Shown: positions 18,836 through 29,506 of the stretch, in pieces
Numbering within the stretch: position 1 is the first letter of the stretch
Layout of the letters: every line of letters begins with the position of its first letter
Origin: Aquincola tertiaricarbonis
Lineage (GTDB): Bacteria > Pseudomonadota > Gammaproteobacteria > Burkholderiales > Burkholderiaceae_C
Length of the DNA: 64,000 bases
Direction of reading: 5' to 3'
Assembly (NCBI RefSeq): GCF_023573145.1
Contig: NZ_CP097635.1
Coordinates: 1,302,001 to 1,366,000 of the forward strand
Notes under the pieces: generated by a model
What the model saw: only the letters and a program-made list of their open reading frames with translations
Databases searched by the model: none
What the model was told of the DNA's origin: nothing
Translations under genes and position numbers: made by a program

Positions 18836-21277
18836 CTAATCCGACGGCGCGGCGGGTGCCGGCGCCGCGGCACGCTGCCGCAGCCATGGCACCAGCGCCG
18901 CCTCCGGCATCGGGCGCGCACCATACCAGCCTTGCGCCACGTCGCAGCGCAGCTGGCGCAGCAGGGCCCACTCCTCGGCGGTCTCGGCCCCTTCGGCCAC
19001 CGTGCACAGGCCCAGGTTGCGGCCCAGGTCGATGGCCGCCTTCAACAGCGTGAGCATGGTGCCGGAGTTGGCCGCACCACGGACGAAGCTGCGGTCGATC
19101 TTCAGCTCGGTCACCGGCAACATGTGCAGGTAAGCCAGCGAAGACTGACCGGTACCGAAGTCGTCGATGGACCACTCGAAACCCAGCGCCCGCACCTCGC
19201 GCATGCGCCCGATCACGGTGGCCGGGTCTTTCATCACCGCGCCTTCGGTCAGCTCCAGCCAGATGTCTTCGGCGCGGGCGCCGGTCTGCGACAGCAGCGT
19301 GCGGAGCAAGTCGCAGAAGCCGCCCAGCCCGACGTCGTGCACCGACACGTTGACCGCGATGCGGCCGCACAGCCCCTGCGCACGCAGCTCGCGCGACAGC
19401 CGCATCGCACGCTGCAGCACCCACTCGGTGATGCCCTTGATGCAGCCGGTCTGCTCGGCAAAGGGAATGAAGTCGGCGGGCGGGACCATGCCGCGCGTCG
19501 GGTGCTCCCACCGCACCAGGCATTCGAAGCTGGTGACCGCGTCGTCCGCCAGCCGGAACTTGGGTTGCAGCATCAGCACGAATTCATCGCGCTGCGCCGC
19601 CCGCCGCAGCTCGGAGATCAGCGACAGCTGCCGCGGGTCGGCCTGCACCAGGTGCCGGCCATACACGGTCCAGCCGGCATCGCTGCGGCGGTCTTCATGC
19701 AACGCGATCTCGGCCTGGCTCATCAGCCGGTGCATGGAGTTGGCCTCGGCCGTGGCATGGGCCACGCCCCAGGCGGCGCTGATGTCCACCGACTGCCCGG
19801 CCACCTCCAGCGGCGCGGCAAACAGGTCGGCCGCCGCCCCCTGCAGCAGTTGCGCATCACCCCGGCCGCGTCCGACGACCAGGGCAAACTGGTCGGCATA
19901 GATGCGACCGGCCAGCGCATGGTCGCAGCGCAGGCACGCCTGCCGCAGGCGATCGGCCACGGCCTGCAGCACCGCATCACCCACGTCGCGTCCCAGGGCT
20001 TCATTGATGGCCTTGAAACGCCGCACATTGAGCATGGCGACCGTGGGCGCCAGGCCGCGGCCGAGCCAGATGTCGCCGACGGCGACCAGCCGCTCACGGT
20101 TGCCCAGGCCGGTGAGCAGGTCGCGCTGCGCGGCCTCCACCGCGCGCTCGCTGGCGTCCAGCTGGTACTGGGCCGCCACCTGGCGCACCGCCGCCATGTC
20201 GCGGCTGCGGTCCAGCTCGCGCTGCCGGCACTGCGTGAGCAGCCGATACGCCTGCTCGTGCTGGCCTTGTTCGGCCGCCAGCTCGGCGGCCATCCACCAC
20301 AGGCGCGAAGGCAGCGATCGATCGCCGGCGGCGATCACCTGCAGCAGCGCCTGGGCTTCAGCGCCACGGCCACCCCGGTTCAGCGACCGGTGGTGCAGGG
20401 CCTGCGCCATCGCCAGCGTGCAGCGGACATCGGCACCCCGGGCCTCTTCGGGCACGCCGGCCAGCAGGTCCAGGTAGGCCTGGGTCTGCGCCACATGCCC
20501 CAGCCGGGCATGGACCTCGGCACCCAGCGCGCGGAAGTGCGTGAGGGTGGCGCCGTCCACCTCGCCAGGCTGATCGGGGAACGACCATACCTCCAGCAGC
20601 GGCAAGGCCCTGTCCAGCTCACCCGCGGACACATAAAGCTCTGCCAGCACGGCGACGGCGCCGAAGCGCACCCACCCGCCCAGGTCGTTGGCGGCCAGCA
20701 CACGTTCCAGGCAGGCCCGCGCCTGCAGCTCGTCCCCGGCCAGGTAATGCGCAATGCCGACGTTGGCCACCGCTGCCAGGTGCATGCCGCTGTGGTCGAT
20801 CTGCTGCACCAGCCGCAGCATGCGGCAGGCCTGCTGCATGTAGCTCACCAGCTGGCCCATGCACTGGTACAGGTACAGCGATGGACCGAGGGCCAAGTGC
20901 TGTTCGAGCGGATCTTCGATGCGATCGATGTCGACGCTCAGGCGCTCATAAGCCGCCAGGGCGGCTTCGACGTCACCGCCAAGTGCGGCCAGCCCGAGCG
21001 CACAGCTGCTGGCCACCAGACAGCCGGCACGGTCGCCCTGCACCATCAGCTGCTCGGCCAGCGTTTCGTACAAGCCGGCGTGGCTGCGTGACTGCGGCCC
21101 CAGCCGCGCCAGCATGAGCTGCATGCGCAGCTTCAGTCGTTCATCGTCTCCGGCCTGCGACAGGTACTGCCGTGCCAGCTCGGCCGCTGCGGCCAGCGAG
21201 TCGTACCGCGCAAGCCACACCCGGCGCACCGCCTGGGTATGCAGGCCCGGACTGACTGACTGCAAAGACTGAACCAC
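18836..21277 (-). CDS. TPR-like / degenerate GGDEF / EAL protein, likely c-di-GMP phosphodiesterase
   Basis: About 813 aa. Residues 1-370 are all-helical, Ala/Leu-rich and TPR-like. A GGDEF-fold domain follows (about 385-545), whose signature is YADQF instead of GGDEF near residue 460 and whose metal region reads LNVRRFKAINEALG, so cyclase activity is unlikely. The C-terminal EAL domain (about 555-805) has ECLVRW for EALLRW, LTEGAV, IDDFGTGQSSL, KIDRSFV and VAEGAET, so the main catalytic acids are present. No membrane segment is seen. The start is uncertain. The open frame runs back through tRNA-Ser, and the best start is a GTG at 21277 after AAGG. A GCCGATGC element at 21304-21297 could be part of a sigma-28-type promoter. 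Confidence 0.85.
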   Translation of the reverse strand: MVQSLQSVSPGLHTQAVRRVWLARYDSLAAAAELARQYLSQAGDDERLKLRMQLMLARLGPQSRSHAGLYETLAEQLMVQGDRAGCLVASSCALGLAALGGDVEAALAAYERLSVDIDRIEDPLEQHLALGPSLYLYQCMGQLVSYMQQACRMLRLVQQIDHSGMHLAAVANVGIAHYLAGDELQARACLERVLAANDLGGWVRFGAVAVLAELYVSAGELDRALPLLEVWSFPDQPGEVDGATLTHFRALGAEVHARLGHVAQTQAYLDLLAGVPEEARGADVRCTLAMAQALHHRSLNRGGRGAEAQALLQVIAAGDRSLPSRLWWMAAELAAEQGQHEQAYRLLTQCRQRELDRSRDMAAVRQVAAQYQLDASERAVEAAQRDLLTGLGNRERLVAVGDIWLGRGLAPTVAMLNVRRFKAINEALGRDVGDAVLQAVADRLRQACLRCDHALAGRIYADQFALVVGRGRGDAQLLQGAAADLFAAPLEVAGQSVDISAAWGVAHATAEANSMHRLMSQAEIALHEDRRSDAGWTVYGRHLVQADPRQLSLISELRRAAQRDEFVLMLQPKFRLADDAVTSFECLVRWEHPTRGMVPPADFIPFAEQTGCIKGITEWVLQRAMRLSRELRAQGLCGRIAVNVSVHDVGLGGFCDLLRTLLSQTGARAEDIWLELTEGAVMKDPATVIGRMREVRALGFEWSIDDFGTGQSSLAYLHMLPVTELKIDRSFVRGAANSGTMLTLLKAAIDLGRNLGLCTVAEGAETAEEWALLRQLRCDVAQGWYGARPMPEAALVPWLRQRAAAPAPAAPSD

Positions 21278-21372
21278 CGTGCGCCTTGACAAATGGGCAT
21301 CGGCCGATTCTAGGGGCGCGTTACGCCAGCTTTCCGCATCGCGGGGCCGCGGTGCAGCGCAGCGGCAGGCAA

Positions 21373-21406
21373 GAAAAAACCCCAAGCGCGGCAAGCACTT
21401 GGGGTT
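21373..21406 (-). terminator. Rho-independent terminator after tRNA-Ser
   Basis: On the minus strand a 9-bp perfect stem (AACCCCAAG/CTTGGGGTT, 21406-21398 with 21386-21378) with an 11-nt loop is followed at once by a T-run (the plus-strand A-run at 21374-21379). It begins 6 nt after the CCA end of the tRNA, so it should end the serS-tRNA transcript. Confidence 0.92.
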
Positions 21407-21411
21407 GATCT

Positions 21412-21502
21412 TGGCGGAGAAGGAGGGATTCGAACCCTCGATACGGTGAAACCGTATACCGGATTTCGAGTCCGGCGCATTCGACCACTCTGCCACCTCT
21501 CC
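21412..21502 (-). tRNA. tRNA-Ser (anticodon CGA)
   Basis: Minus-strand tRNA of 91 nt including an encoded CCA. The acceptor stem is GGAGAGG with CTTCTCC (one G-U pair). The D-arm has GGCAGAGTGGTCGAATGC, and the anticodon stem CCGGA/TCCGG holds loop CTCGAAA, giving anticodon CGA for codon UCG. A long class II variable arm (TACGG/CCGTA), typical of serine tRNAs, is followed by a T-arm with GGTTCGAATCC. The discriminator is G, as expected for serine. It lies 60 bp downstream of serS on the same strand and is followed by a strong terminator, so the cognate synthetase and tRNA may share a transcript. Confidence 0.97.
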
Positions 21503-21562
21503 GGGGTATCTTGTGTGTGGTCTCGCTATGGTGAGCGAAGCCACGCAGTATAGCCTAGCTCT

Positions 21563-23950
<2,388 letters not shown>

Positions 23951-23951
<1 letters not shown>

Positions 23952-24394
23952 CACAGCACTCCGATCACCGACACCTCGAAGGTGACGGGCAGCCCGGCCA
24001 GCGGGTGGTTGAAGTCGAACAGCAGCCAGTCCTCGCCCTCTTCGCGGATGACGCCGGCATAGGCGCCCTGGCCGTCGGGCGTGGGGAACTGCACCACGTC
24101 GCCGCGGCGGTACACCGCGTCGGGGTCGCCCAGCTCGCGCAGCAGCGAGCGCTTGACCCGCTGCAGCATGTCGGGGTTGCGCTCGCCGAAGGCTTCGCCC
24201 GCGGCCAGCTCGAAGGTGGCGCGGGTGCCCTCTTCCAGGCCGATCAGGCGCGCTTCCATGGCGGGGGACAGCTCGCCGGTACCCAGCGACAGCGTGGCGG
24301 GCTTGTCGTTGAAGGTGTTGACGATGTCGGCGCCGTCAGGGCCGGCGAGGCGGTAATGCAAGGTCAGGAACGACCCTTCTGCGATGGCGGTCAC
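23951..24394 (-). CDS. fkpB: FKBP-type peptidyl-prolyl cis-trans isomerase
   Basis: 147-aa SlpA/FkpB-type prolyl isomerase with the inserted-flap arrangement of SlyD-like proteins. It begins with [15 protein letters not shown] and has the [20 protein letters not shown] segment and the [15 protein letters not shown] region that leads into the insert domain. There is no signal peptide, so it is cytoplasmic. The start is a GTG at 24394, and the upstream 56 bp are shared with divergent radC. It is translationally coupled to ispH (TGATG). Its location next to ispH supports the family call. Confidence 0.94.
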
Positions 24395-24450
24395 GGCGGC
24401 TCACGGGCGATAGACTGGACCGCGATTTTACGGGCCGCGCCCTCTTGCCC

Positions 24451-25128
24451 ATGCCACTCCAGGACTTGCCCGCCGAACTGCGCCCGCGCGAGAAGCTGCT
24501 GGCCAGGGGCCCGGCCGCGCTGGCAGACGCCGAACTGCTGGCCCTGCTGCTGCGCACCGGCACCGCCGGCCAGGGCGTGCTGGAGATGGCGCAGGCCTTG
24601 CTGGCCCGCTTCGGCGGGCTGGCCGGACTGCTGCAGGCCAGCCTGGCCGACCTCAAGGCGGTCAAGGGGTTGGGCGGCAGCGCCAAGCGGGCGGAACTGG
24701 CGGCGGTGCTGGAGATCGCACGGCGCTCGATGGCGCAGCAGCTGGCCGAACGCCCGCTGTTCGACTCGCCCGCCGCGGTGAAGGACTACGTCAGGCTGCA
24801 GCTGGGCAGCCTGGCGCATGAAGTGTTTGCAGTGATGTTCCTCGACGTGCGCCACCACCTGCTCTGCATGGAAGAGATGTTCCGCGGCACGCTGTCGCAG
24901 GCCACCGTGTACCCGCGCGAAGTGGTCAAGCGCGCGCTGGCGCTCAATGCCGCGGCGGTGGTGCTGGTGCACAACCACCCTTCGGGCCATGCCGATCCTT
25001 CGCGCGCCGACGAGGTGCTGACGCAGCACCTGGCCAGCGCGCTGAAGCTGGTAGACGTGCGGGTGCTGGACCACCTGGTGGTGGGCCAGGGCCAGGTGGT
25101 GTCTTTCGCCGAGCGGGGGCTGTTGTGA
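24451..25128 (+). CDS. radC: RadC family protein (JAB domain)
   Basis: 225-aa RadC/MPN-JAB protein. The N-terminal 80 residues contain a helix-hairpin-helix-like region ([21 protein letters not shown]). The C-terminal 120 residues hold the JAMM metalloprotease-like motif: an upstream Glu region and [17 protein letters not shown] with the H-x-H and Asp metal ligands. The DNA repair role once proposed for RadC is disputed. The ATG at 24451 starts the conserved [17 protein letters not shown] sequence; a TTG two codons earlier is less likely. It overlaps the Smr gene by 4 bp (GTGA), so the two are co-translated. Confidence 0.95.
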   Translation: MPLQDLPAELRPREKLLARGPAALADAELLALLLRTGTAGQGVLEMAQALLARFGGLAGLLQASLADLKAVKGLGGSAKRAELAAVLEIARRSMAQQLAERPLFDSPAAVKDYVRLQLGSLAHEVFAVMFLDVRHHLLCMEEMFRGTLSQATVYPREVVKRALALNAAAVVLVHNHPSGHADPSRADEVLTQHLASALKLVDVRVLDHLVVGQGQVVSFAERGLL

Positions 25129-25754
25129 AGCTCACCGACCTCAAGGCCCTGGGCCCGCTGAAGGCCGCGTTGCAGCAGGCCGAGCGCGAAGCCGCCGAAC
25201 GGCGGGCCGAAGAGGCGCGGCTGGCGCGCGAGCGCAACCTGTTCCAGCGCAGCCTGGTGGGCGTGACGCCGCTGCGCGAGAGCGGCCGCATCAGCCTGGT
25301 GCCGCCGCGGCCGCTGCCGCACCCGCGCCAGCGCGAGATGGACGAAGCCGCTGCGCTGCGCGAGGCGCTATCGGACGAATTTGACGTCGAATCGCTGCTG
25401 GAGACCGACGAAGGCCTCAGTTACCGGCGGCACCACGTGGGCGCCGACGTGCCGCGCCGCTTGCGGCGGGGCCAGTGGGCGATCCAGGCGCAAGTCGACC
25501 TGCACGGCCTGCGGCGCGACGAGGCGCGTGAGCAGCTGGGCGAATTCCTGCACCAGGCCCAGGCCGCCGGCCTGCGCTGCGTGCGGGTGGTGCACGGCAA
25601 AGGCCTGGGCAGCCCCGGCCGCACGCCGGTGCTCAAGGGCAAGGTGCGCGGCTGGCTGGTGCAGAACCAGCTGGTGCAGGCTTTCGTGTCCGCTCGCGCC
25701 AGCGAGGGCGGGCATGGCGCGCTGGTGGTGCTGCTGGCGCCGAAGCTGGTTTAG
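25125..25754 (+). CDS. Smr/MutS2-type domain protein
   Basis: 209-aa protein with a C-terminal Smr domain (about 125-205): [19 protein letters not shown], then [19 protein letters not shown] and a C-terminal strand. Smr domains bind nucleic acid and can nick DNA or RNA. The N-terminus (15-45) is a charged helix, probably coiled coil ([20 protein letters not shown]), as in the YdaL/SmrA type. The start is a GTG inside the radC stop. The stop abuts the stop of the convergent globin gene with no intergenic base. Confidence 0.92.
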   Translation: MKLTDLKALGPLKAALQQAEREAAERRAEEARLARERNLFQRSLVGVTPLRESGRISLVPPRPLPHPRQREMDEAAALREALSDEFDVESLLETDEGLSYRRHHVGADVPRRLRRGQWAIQAQVDLHGLRRDEAREQLGEFLHQAQAAGLRCVRVVHGKGLGSPGRTPVLKGKVRGWLVQNQLVQAFVSARASEGGHGALVVLLAPKLV

Positions 25755-26156
25755 TCAGCCTCCTTTGTTGCGCATCCAGTCGGCTGTTCCGGCCAGCGCT
25801 TTGCCCAATCGCTCGGCCATGCCGGGCTCGATGTCCAGCTCCACCATCGCCTGCCGCATGCAGGCCATCCACTGGTCGCGCTCGCTGATGCCGATGGCAA
25901 ACGGCAGGTGGCGGGCGCGCAGCATCGGGTGGCCGAAGCGCTCGACGAAGTGGTTGGGCCCGCCCAGCCAGCCGCACAAGAACCAGAACAGCTTGTCGCG
26001 CGAGCCTTCGGTGGTGGTGGGGTGCAGCGCCCGCAGCCCGGCGTAGGCCGGCTCCAGGTCCATCAGGTCGTAGAAGCGGTCGACCAGGGCGCGCACGCCG
26101 GGCTCGCCGCCCAGCAGCGTGAATGCGGTGGGGGCGTCGGGTTCTTCGATGTCCAT
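25755..26156 (-). CDS. Group II truncated hemoglobin
   Basis: 133-aa 2-over-2 globin (TrHbO type). It has the B10 Tyr in RFYDLMD, the proximal His in FGHPMLRARHLPF and the G8 Trp in RDQWMACMRQAM, the three positions that define group II. Such proteins bind oxygen and NO and are linked to oxygen transfer or NO/peroxide detoxification. The ATG overlaps the stop of the FlhG-like ATPase (TGATG), so it is the third gene of an operon with a diguanylate cyclase and that ATPase. This suggests, but does not prove, a link between gas sensing and motility or c-di-GMP. Confidence 0.94.
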   Translation of the reverse strand: MDIEEPDAPTAFTLLGGEPGVRALVDRFYDLMDLEPAYAGLRALHPTTTEGSRDKLFWFLCGWLGGPNHFVERFGHPMLRARHLPFAIGISERDQWMACMRQAMVELDIEPGMAERLGKALAGTADWMRNKGG

Positions 26157-26929
26157 CAGCCCATTTTCGCCGCCAGCGCGACGACGGCCTGGGCGGCGGC
26201 CGAGCCCGGGTAGGCTTCCATCAGCAGCTCGCGGCGCAGCACCGCGTCGCGCACGCTGCCGTCGCTGGGCAGCTCGCCGACGAATTCCAGCTGCAGCGGG
26301 CTGTCCAGCCCCGGGTTCACATAGCGGTCGACCACGGCCTGCAGCTGCTTGCAGATGCCGCGGCCTTCACCCGGCCGGCCGGCCTGGTTGCACACCATGC
26401 GGATGTGACGGCGGCCCTGCGTGGTGGCCAGCACCTTGATGGTGGCGTAGGCGTCGGTGAGCGAAGTGGGTTCGGGCGTAGCCACCACCAGCACCTCGTC
26501 GGCCAGCGACACGGTGTACAGCACCACGTCGGAGATGCCGGCGCCGGTGTCCAGCAGCACACGGTCGTACATCGGCTTGACGGTCTCGACCACCTCGATG
26601 AGCTTGTCGCGCACCTCGGGCGTCAGCCGCGAGTACTCGACCATGCCCGAGCCGGCCAGCAGCACCGAGAAGCCGCCCGGCGCCGGCAGCGTGGCCTCGG
26701 CCAGCGTGTGCTGGCCGGTGAACACGTGGTGCAGCGTGATCTTGGGCACCAGGTTGAGCACCACGTCGAGGTTGGCCAGGCCCAGGTCGGCGTCTAGCAC
26801 GAGCACCTTTTCCCCGCGCTGCGCGAAGGCCGCGGCGAGGTTGGCCGAAACGAAGGTCTTGCCGACGCCGCCTTTGCCGCTGGTGATGGCGGTGATGCGC
26901 GCCTGCTTGGCGATGGGAGTGCTGGTCAT
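26156..26929 (-). CDS. MinD/ParA-type ATPase, FlhG (FleN)-like
   Basis: 257-aa deviant-Walker ATPase. It has the P-loop TSGKGGVGKT near residue 17, switch I/II segments (VLVLDADLGLANLDVVLNL, VLLDTGAGIS) and TPEPTSLTDAYATIKVL, which together resemble FlhG/FleN/YlxH flagellar-number regulators more than MinD or ParA. No clear C-terminal membrane-targeting helix is seen. In flagellated bacteria FlhG limits flagellar number and controls master regulators. Here it is not beside flhF. Instead it lies between a diguanylate cyclase (7 bp upstream) and a truncated globin (overlapping stop), opposite cheRDB. The start is the ATG at 26929; the frame stays open upstream, inside the cyclase gene. Confidence 0.87.
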   Translation of the reverse strand: MTSTPIAKQARITAITSGKGGVGKTFVSANLAAAFAQRGEKVLVLDADLGLANLDVVLNLVPKITLHHVFTGQHTLAEATLPAPGGFSVLLAGSGMVEYSRLTPEVRDKLIEVVETVKPMYDRVLLDTGAGISDVVLYTVSLADEVLVVATPEPTSLTDAYATIKVLATTQGRRHIRMVCNQAGRPGEGRGICKQLQAVVDRYVNPGLDSPLQLEFVGELPSDGSVRDAVLRRELLMEAYPGSAAAQAVVALAAKMG

Positions 26930-26936
26930 GCGCGCT

Positions 26937-27692
26937 TCACAGGTCCTGGAACTGGGAGCCGCTGAACAGCATCCCTTTTTCTTCAGCGCTGACCAGTGAT
27001 ACGGCCACCGGCTCCAGGCAGAAACGGTTGCGCCCTTCGGCCTTGGCCCGGTAGAGCTGCACGTCGGCGCGCTCCATCCACAGCAAGGCGGTGGAACGCA
27101 CCCACTGCGGCGCGAACGCACCACCGATGCTGACGGTGACGGGCAGACGGTGCACCGTGCCGGCCTCGGCGCGGATGGCGACGGGGTCACGCTCGATGCG
27201 CCGGCGCACGCGCTCGGCCACGGTGGGGCCGAAGGCGGGCGGGCAGTTGGGCAGGATGATGGCGAACTCCTCGCCGCCCACCCGGGCGACGGTGTCCATT
27301 GGCCGCACGCATTCGCCCAGCACCCCCGCCACCCACTTGAGCACGAGGTCGCCGGCCGCATGGCCGAAGGTGTCGTTCACCTGCTTGAAATGGTCGATGT
27401 CCAGCACCAGCAGCAGCGCCGGCTCGCCGGAGCGGGCCACGCGGTCGACTTCGCGGCCCAGCGCCATCTCGAAGTGACGGCGGTTGGCCAGGCCGGTGAG
27501 GGCGTCGCGCACCGACAGGTCGCACAGCGCATCAATGATGGACTGCAGCCATTCGGGACTACCCGCTTCACCGGGCAGCTCTTCACGGCCGGCCTGCTTG
27601 AGCAGGGACAACGCGGCCTCGAGCTGCAGCCCGGCACTGAGCGGGGACGGCGGGCTCGGGGGCTGGCGCGGGGTCAAGGCGGTCACGGTCAT
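26937..27692 (-). CDS. Diguanylate cyclase (GGDEF domain)
   Basis: 251-aa soluble protein. A Pro-rich N-terminus and helical segment (residues 1-65) precede a GGDEF domain (about 70-235), with DALTGLANRRHFE, DIDHFKQVNDTFGHAAGD and the active signature GGEEF near residue 142. An inhibitory-site RPMD lies in the expected place before it. All catalytic positions look intact, so it should make c-di-GMP with product inhibition. It is the first gene of the cyclase/FlhG-like/globin operon and divergent from cheR. No sensor domain is recognised, so activity may be set by dimerisation through the N-terminal helix or by partner proteins. Confidence 0.93.
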   Translation of the reverse strand: MTVTALTPRQPPSPPSPLSAGLQLEAALSLLKQAGREELPGEAGSPEWLQSIIDALCDLSVRDALTGLANRRHFEMALGREVDRVARSGEPALLLVLDIDHFKQVNDTFGHAAGDLVLKWVAGVLGECVRPMDTVARVGGEEFAIILPNCPPAFGPTVAERVRRRIERDPVAIRAEAGTVHRLPVTVSIGGAFAPQWVRSTALLWMERADVQLYRAKAEGRNRFCLEPVAVSLVSAEEKGMLFSGSQFQDL

Positions 27693-27713
27693 CTTTGGAT
27701 CGCAAGTCTAGTG

Positions 27714-27740
27714 CTCACTTTGCCGAAAACCTGCCGATAA
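27714..27740 (+). promoter_or_regulatory. Putative sigma-28 (FliA) promoter for cheR
   Basis: A perfect consensus sigma-28 -10 box, GCCGATAA (27733-27740), lies 11 nt after CTCACTTT (27714-27721), which matches 4 of 8 bases of the TAAAGTTT -35 box. Transcription would start near 27747, about 100 nt before the cheR ATG. Placement before a chemotaxis operon fits the known FliA regulon. Confidence 0.5.
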
Positions 27741-27849
27741 GCATTGCAAACCCGTCCTTGTTTCGGCCGCCGGCGCGTCCTGGCCGAAACGAGACTGGCG
27801 CGCACCCTCCCTCACCGGATGTGCGCGCTTCCGTCGCGAGCACCACCGC

Positions 27850-28719
27850 ATGAACACCGTTGCATCCCCTTCGCGTGCCACTGAAGCCTTTGCCACCGGC
27901 CGGGCGGACCAGGAGTTTCCGTTCGAGAAGGCCGACTTCGAGCGCGTGCGCACCCTGATCTACCAGCGCGCGGGCATCAGCCTGCACGAAGGCAAGCAGG
28001 CCATGGTGTACAGCCGGCTGTGCCGCCGGCTGCGTGAAACCGGCCACACCTCGTTCAGCAGCTACCTGCAGTGGCTGGAGCAGCACAGCGGCGGCAGCGG
28101 CGACGTGGAATGGCAGGAATTCATCAACTGCCTGACCACCAACCTCACCTCCTTCTTCCGCGAGGCGCACCACTTCGAGGCGCTGGCCACCGACCTGCGG
28201 GAGCGCGCGGGCCGGCCGCTGCGCATCTGGTGCAACGCCACCTCCACCGGCGAAGAGCCCTACACCATCGCGATGACGGTGGCCGAGACGCTGGGCAACG
28301 GTGCCAACGTCAAGATCACCGCCACCGACATCGACACCAAGGTGCTGGACACCGCCCGCCGCGGCGTCTACGACGCCAATGCGCGCGGCCTGTCGCCCGA
28401 GCGGCTCAAACGCCACTTCATGCGCGGCACCGGCCAGAACGCCGGCCTGATGCGGGTCAAGCCCGAGCTGGCGCGCATGATCGAGTTCAAGACTTTCAAT
28501 CTGATGTCGATCACATGGCAGTTCGGCGAGCCCTTCGACCTCGTCTTCTGCCGCAACGTGATGATCTATTTCGACGCCCCCACCCAACGCCGTGTGCTGG
28601 AGCGCACCCATGCCGTGATGCGCCCGGGCAGCCTGCTGTACGTGGGGCATTCGGAAAACTTCTCCGAGTCGCGCGACCTGTTCCGGCTGCGCGGCAAGAC
28701 CATCTACGAACGGCTGTGA
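27850..28719 (+). CDS. cheR: Chemotaxis protein methyltransferase CheR
   Basis: 289-aa SAM-dependent methyltransferase that methylates glutamates of chemoreceptors. The N-terminal helical domain (about 25-95) contains DFERVRTLIYQRAGISLHEG. The catalytic domain has NLTSFFREAHHFE, the SAM-binding WCNATSTGEEPYTIAMTV and DLVFCRNVMIYFD. Receptor adaptation proteins CheD and CheB follow on the same strand with gaps of 13 and 36 bp. No strong ribosome site is visible before the ATG. A sigma-28-like promoter lies about 110 bp upstream. No cheA, cheW or cheY occurs in this window, so the rest of the pathway must be elsewhere. Confidence 0.97.
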   Translation: MNTVASPSRATEAFATGRADQEFPFEKADFERVRTLIYQRAGISLHEGKQAMVYSRLCRRLRETGHTSFSSYLQWLEQHSGGSGDVEWQEFINCLTTNLTSFFREAHHFEALATDLRERAGRPLRIWCNATSTGEEPYTIAMTVAETLGNGANVKITATDIDTKVLDTARRGVYDANARGLSPERLKRHFMRGTGQNAGLMRVKPELARMIEFKTFNLMSITWQFGEPFDLVFCRNVMIYFDAPTQRRVLERTHAVMRPGSLLYVGHSENFSESRDLFRLRGKTIYERL

Positions 28720-28732
28720 AGGTTCGCACGAC

Positions 28733-29470
28733 ATGACCTTGAGTTCATCCATGGGGTCGCGCACACCGACCGGCTCGGCCGGCGCACGGCCCTTCACGGC
28801 CGGCGCACCCGGCATCACGCCCAACGCCGGGCTGGCACCGGGCGTCGGCACACCCGCCGGTGCGCAGCTGGCCAAGCTCAAGGCCCAGCCGCGCAAACCG
28901 GGCGAGGCCTCGTTCTTCTTCTACGAATCGCACTTCAAGAACGTGGCGGTGAAGGTGCTGCCCGGCGAGTACTTCGTGTATGACGAGGACATCCTCATCA
29001 TGACCACGCTGGGCTCGTGCATTGCCGCCTGCCTGTGGGACCGCGAACGTCGCATCGGCGGCATGAACCACTTCATGCTGCCCGACAGCGGCGGGGCCAA
29101 CGACAGCGGGCGCTACGGCTCGTTCGCGATGGAACTGCTGATCAACGAGATGATGAAGCGCGGCGCCAGCAAGGTGACGATGGAGGCCAAGGTCTTCGGC
29201 GGCGGCGCGGTGGTCAGCGGCATCAACAGCATCAACGTGGGCCAGCGCAACACCGAGTTCGTGCTGGATTACCTCAAGACCGAACGCATTCCGGTCGTCA
29301 GCAAGGATGTGCTGGACGTCTTTCCGCGCAAGGTGGTGCTGCTGCCGGCCAGCGGCAAGGCGATGGTCAAGCGCATGGCGCTGACCAACCCGGATGCGCT
29401 GATCGCCCAGGACCGCGCAGCCGCCCAGAAGCCCGTCACGAGCGGTGGAGGCTCGGTCGATCTGTTCTGA
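28733..29470 (+). CDS. cheD: Chemoreceptor glutamine deamidase CheD
   Basis: 245-aa CheD. The catalytic Cys (about 96) is in TTLGSCIAACLWD and the His in GGMNHFMLPD; the Thr/Ser of the usual triad is expected in the following VFGGG segment. CheD deamidates receptor glutamines and can interact with CheC or receptors. The protein is longer than the common 160-200 aa because of an N-terminal tail of about 58 residues rich in Gly, Ala, Pro and Ser (possible later starts include Met7) and a C-terminal tail. The tail is probably disordered. It sits between cheR and cheB. Confidence 0.95.
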   Translation: MTLSSSMGSRTPTGSAGARPFTAGAPGITPNAGLAPGVGTPAGAQLAKLKAQPRKPGEASFFFYESHFKNVAVKVLPGEYFVYDEDILIMTTLGSCIAACLWDRERRIGGMNHFMLPDSGGANDSGRYGSFAMELLINEMMKRGASKVTMEAKVFGGGAVVSGINSINVGQRNTEFVLDYLKTERIPVVSKDVLDVFPRKVVLLPASGKAMVKRMALTNPDALIAQDRAAAQKPVTSGGGSVDLF

Positions 29471-29506
29471 CCGTCTCCGCACTCCAACAAGAAAGCAGTG
29501 GACCCT

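Noticed and set aside
21400..21544. N-terminal extension of the GGDEF-EAL frame to 21544
   Set aside because: The extension runs through tRNA-Ser and its terminator; a GTG at 21277 is the plausible start.
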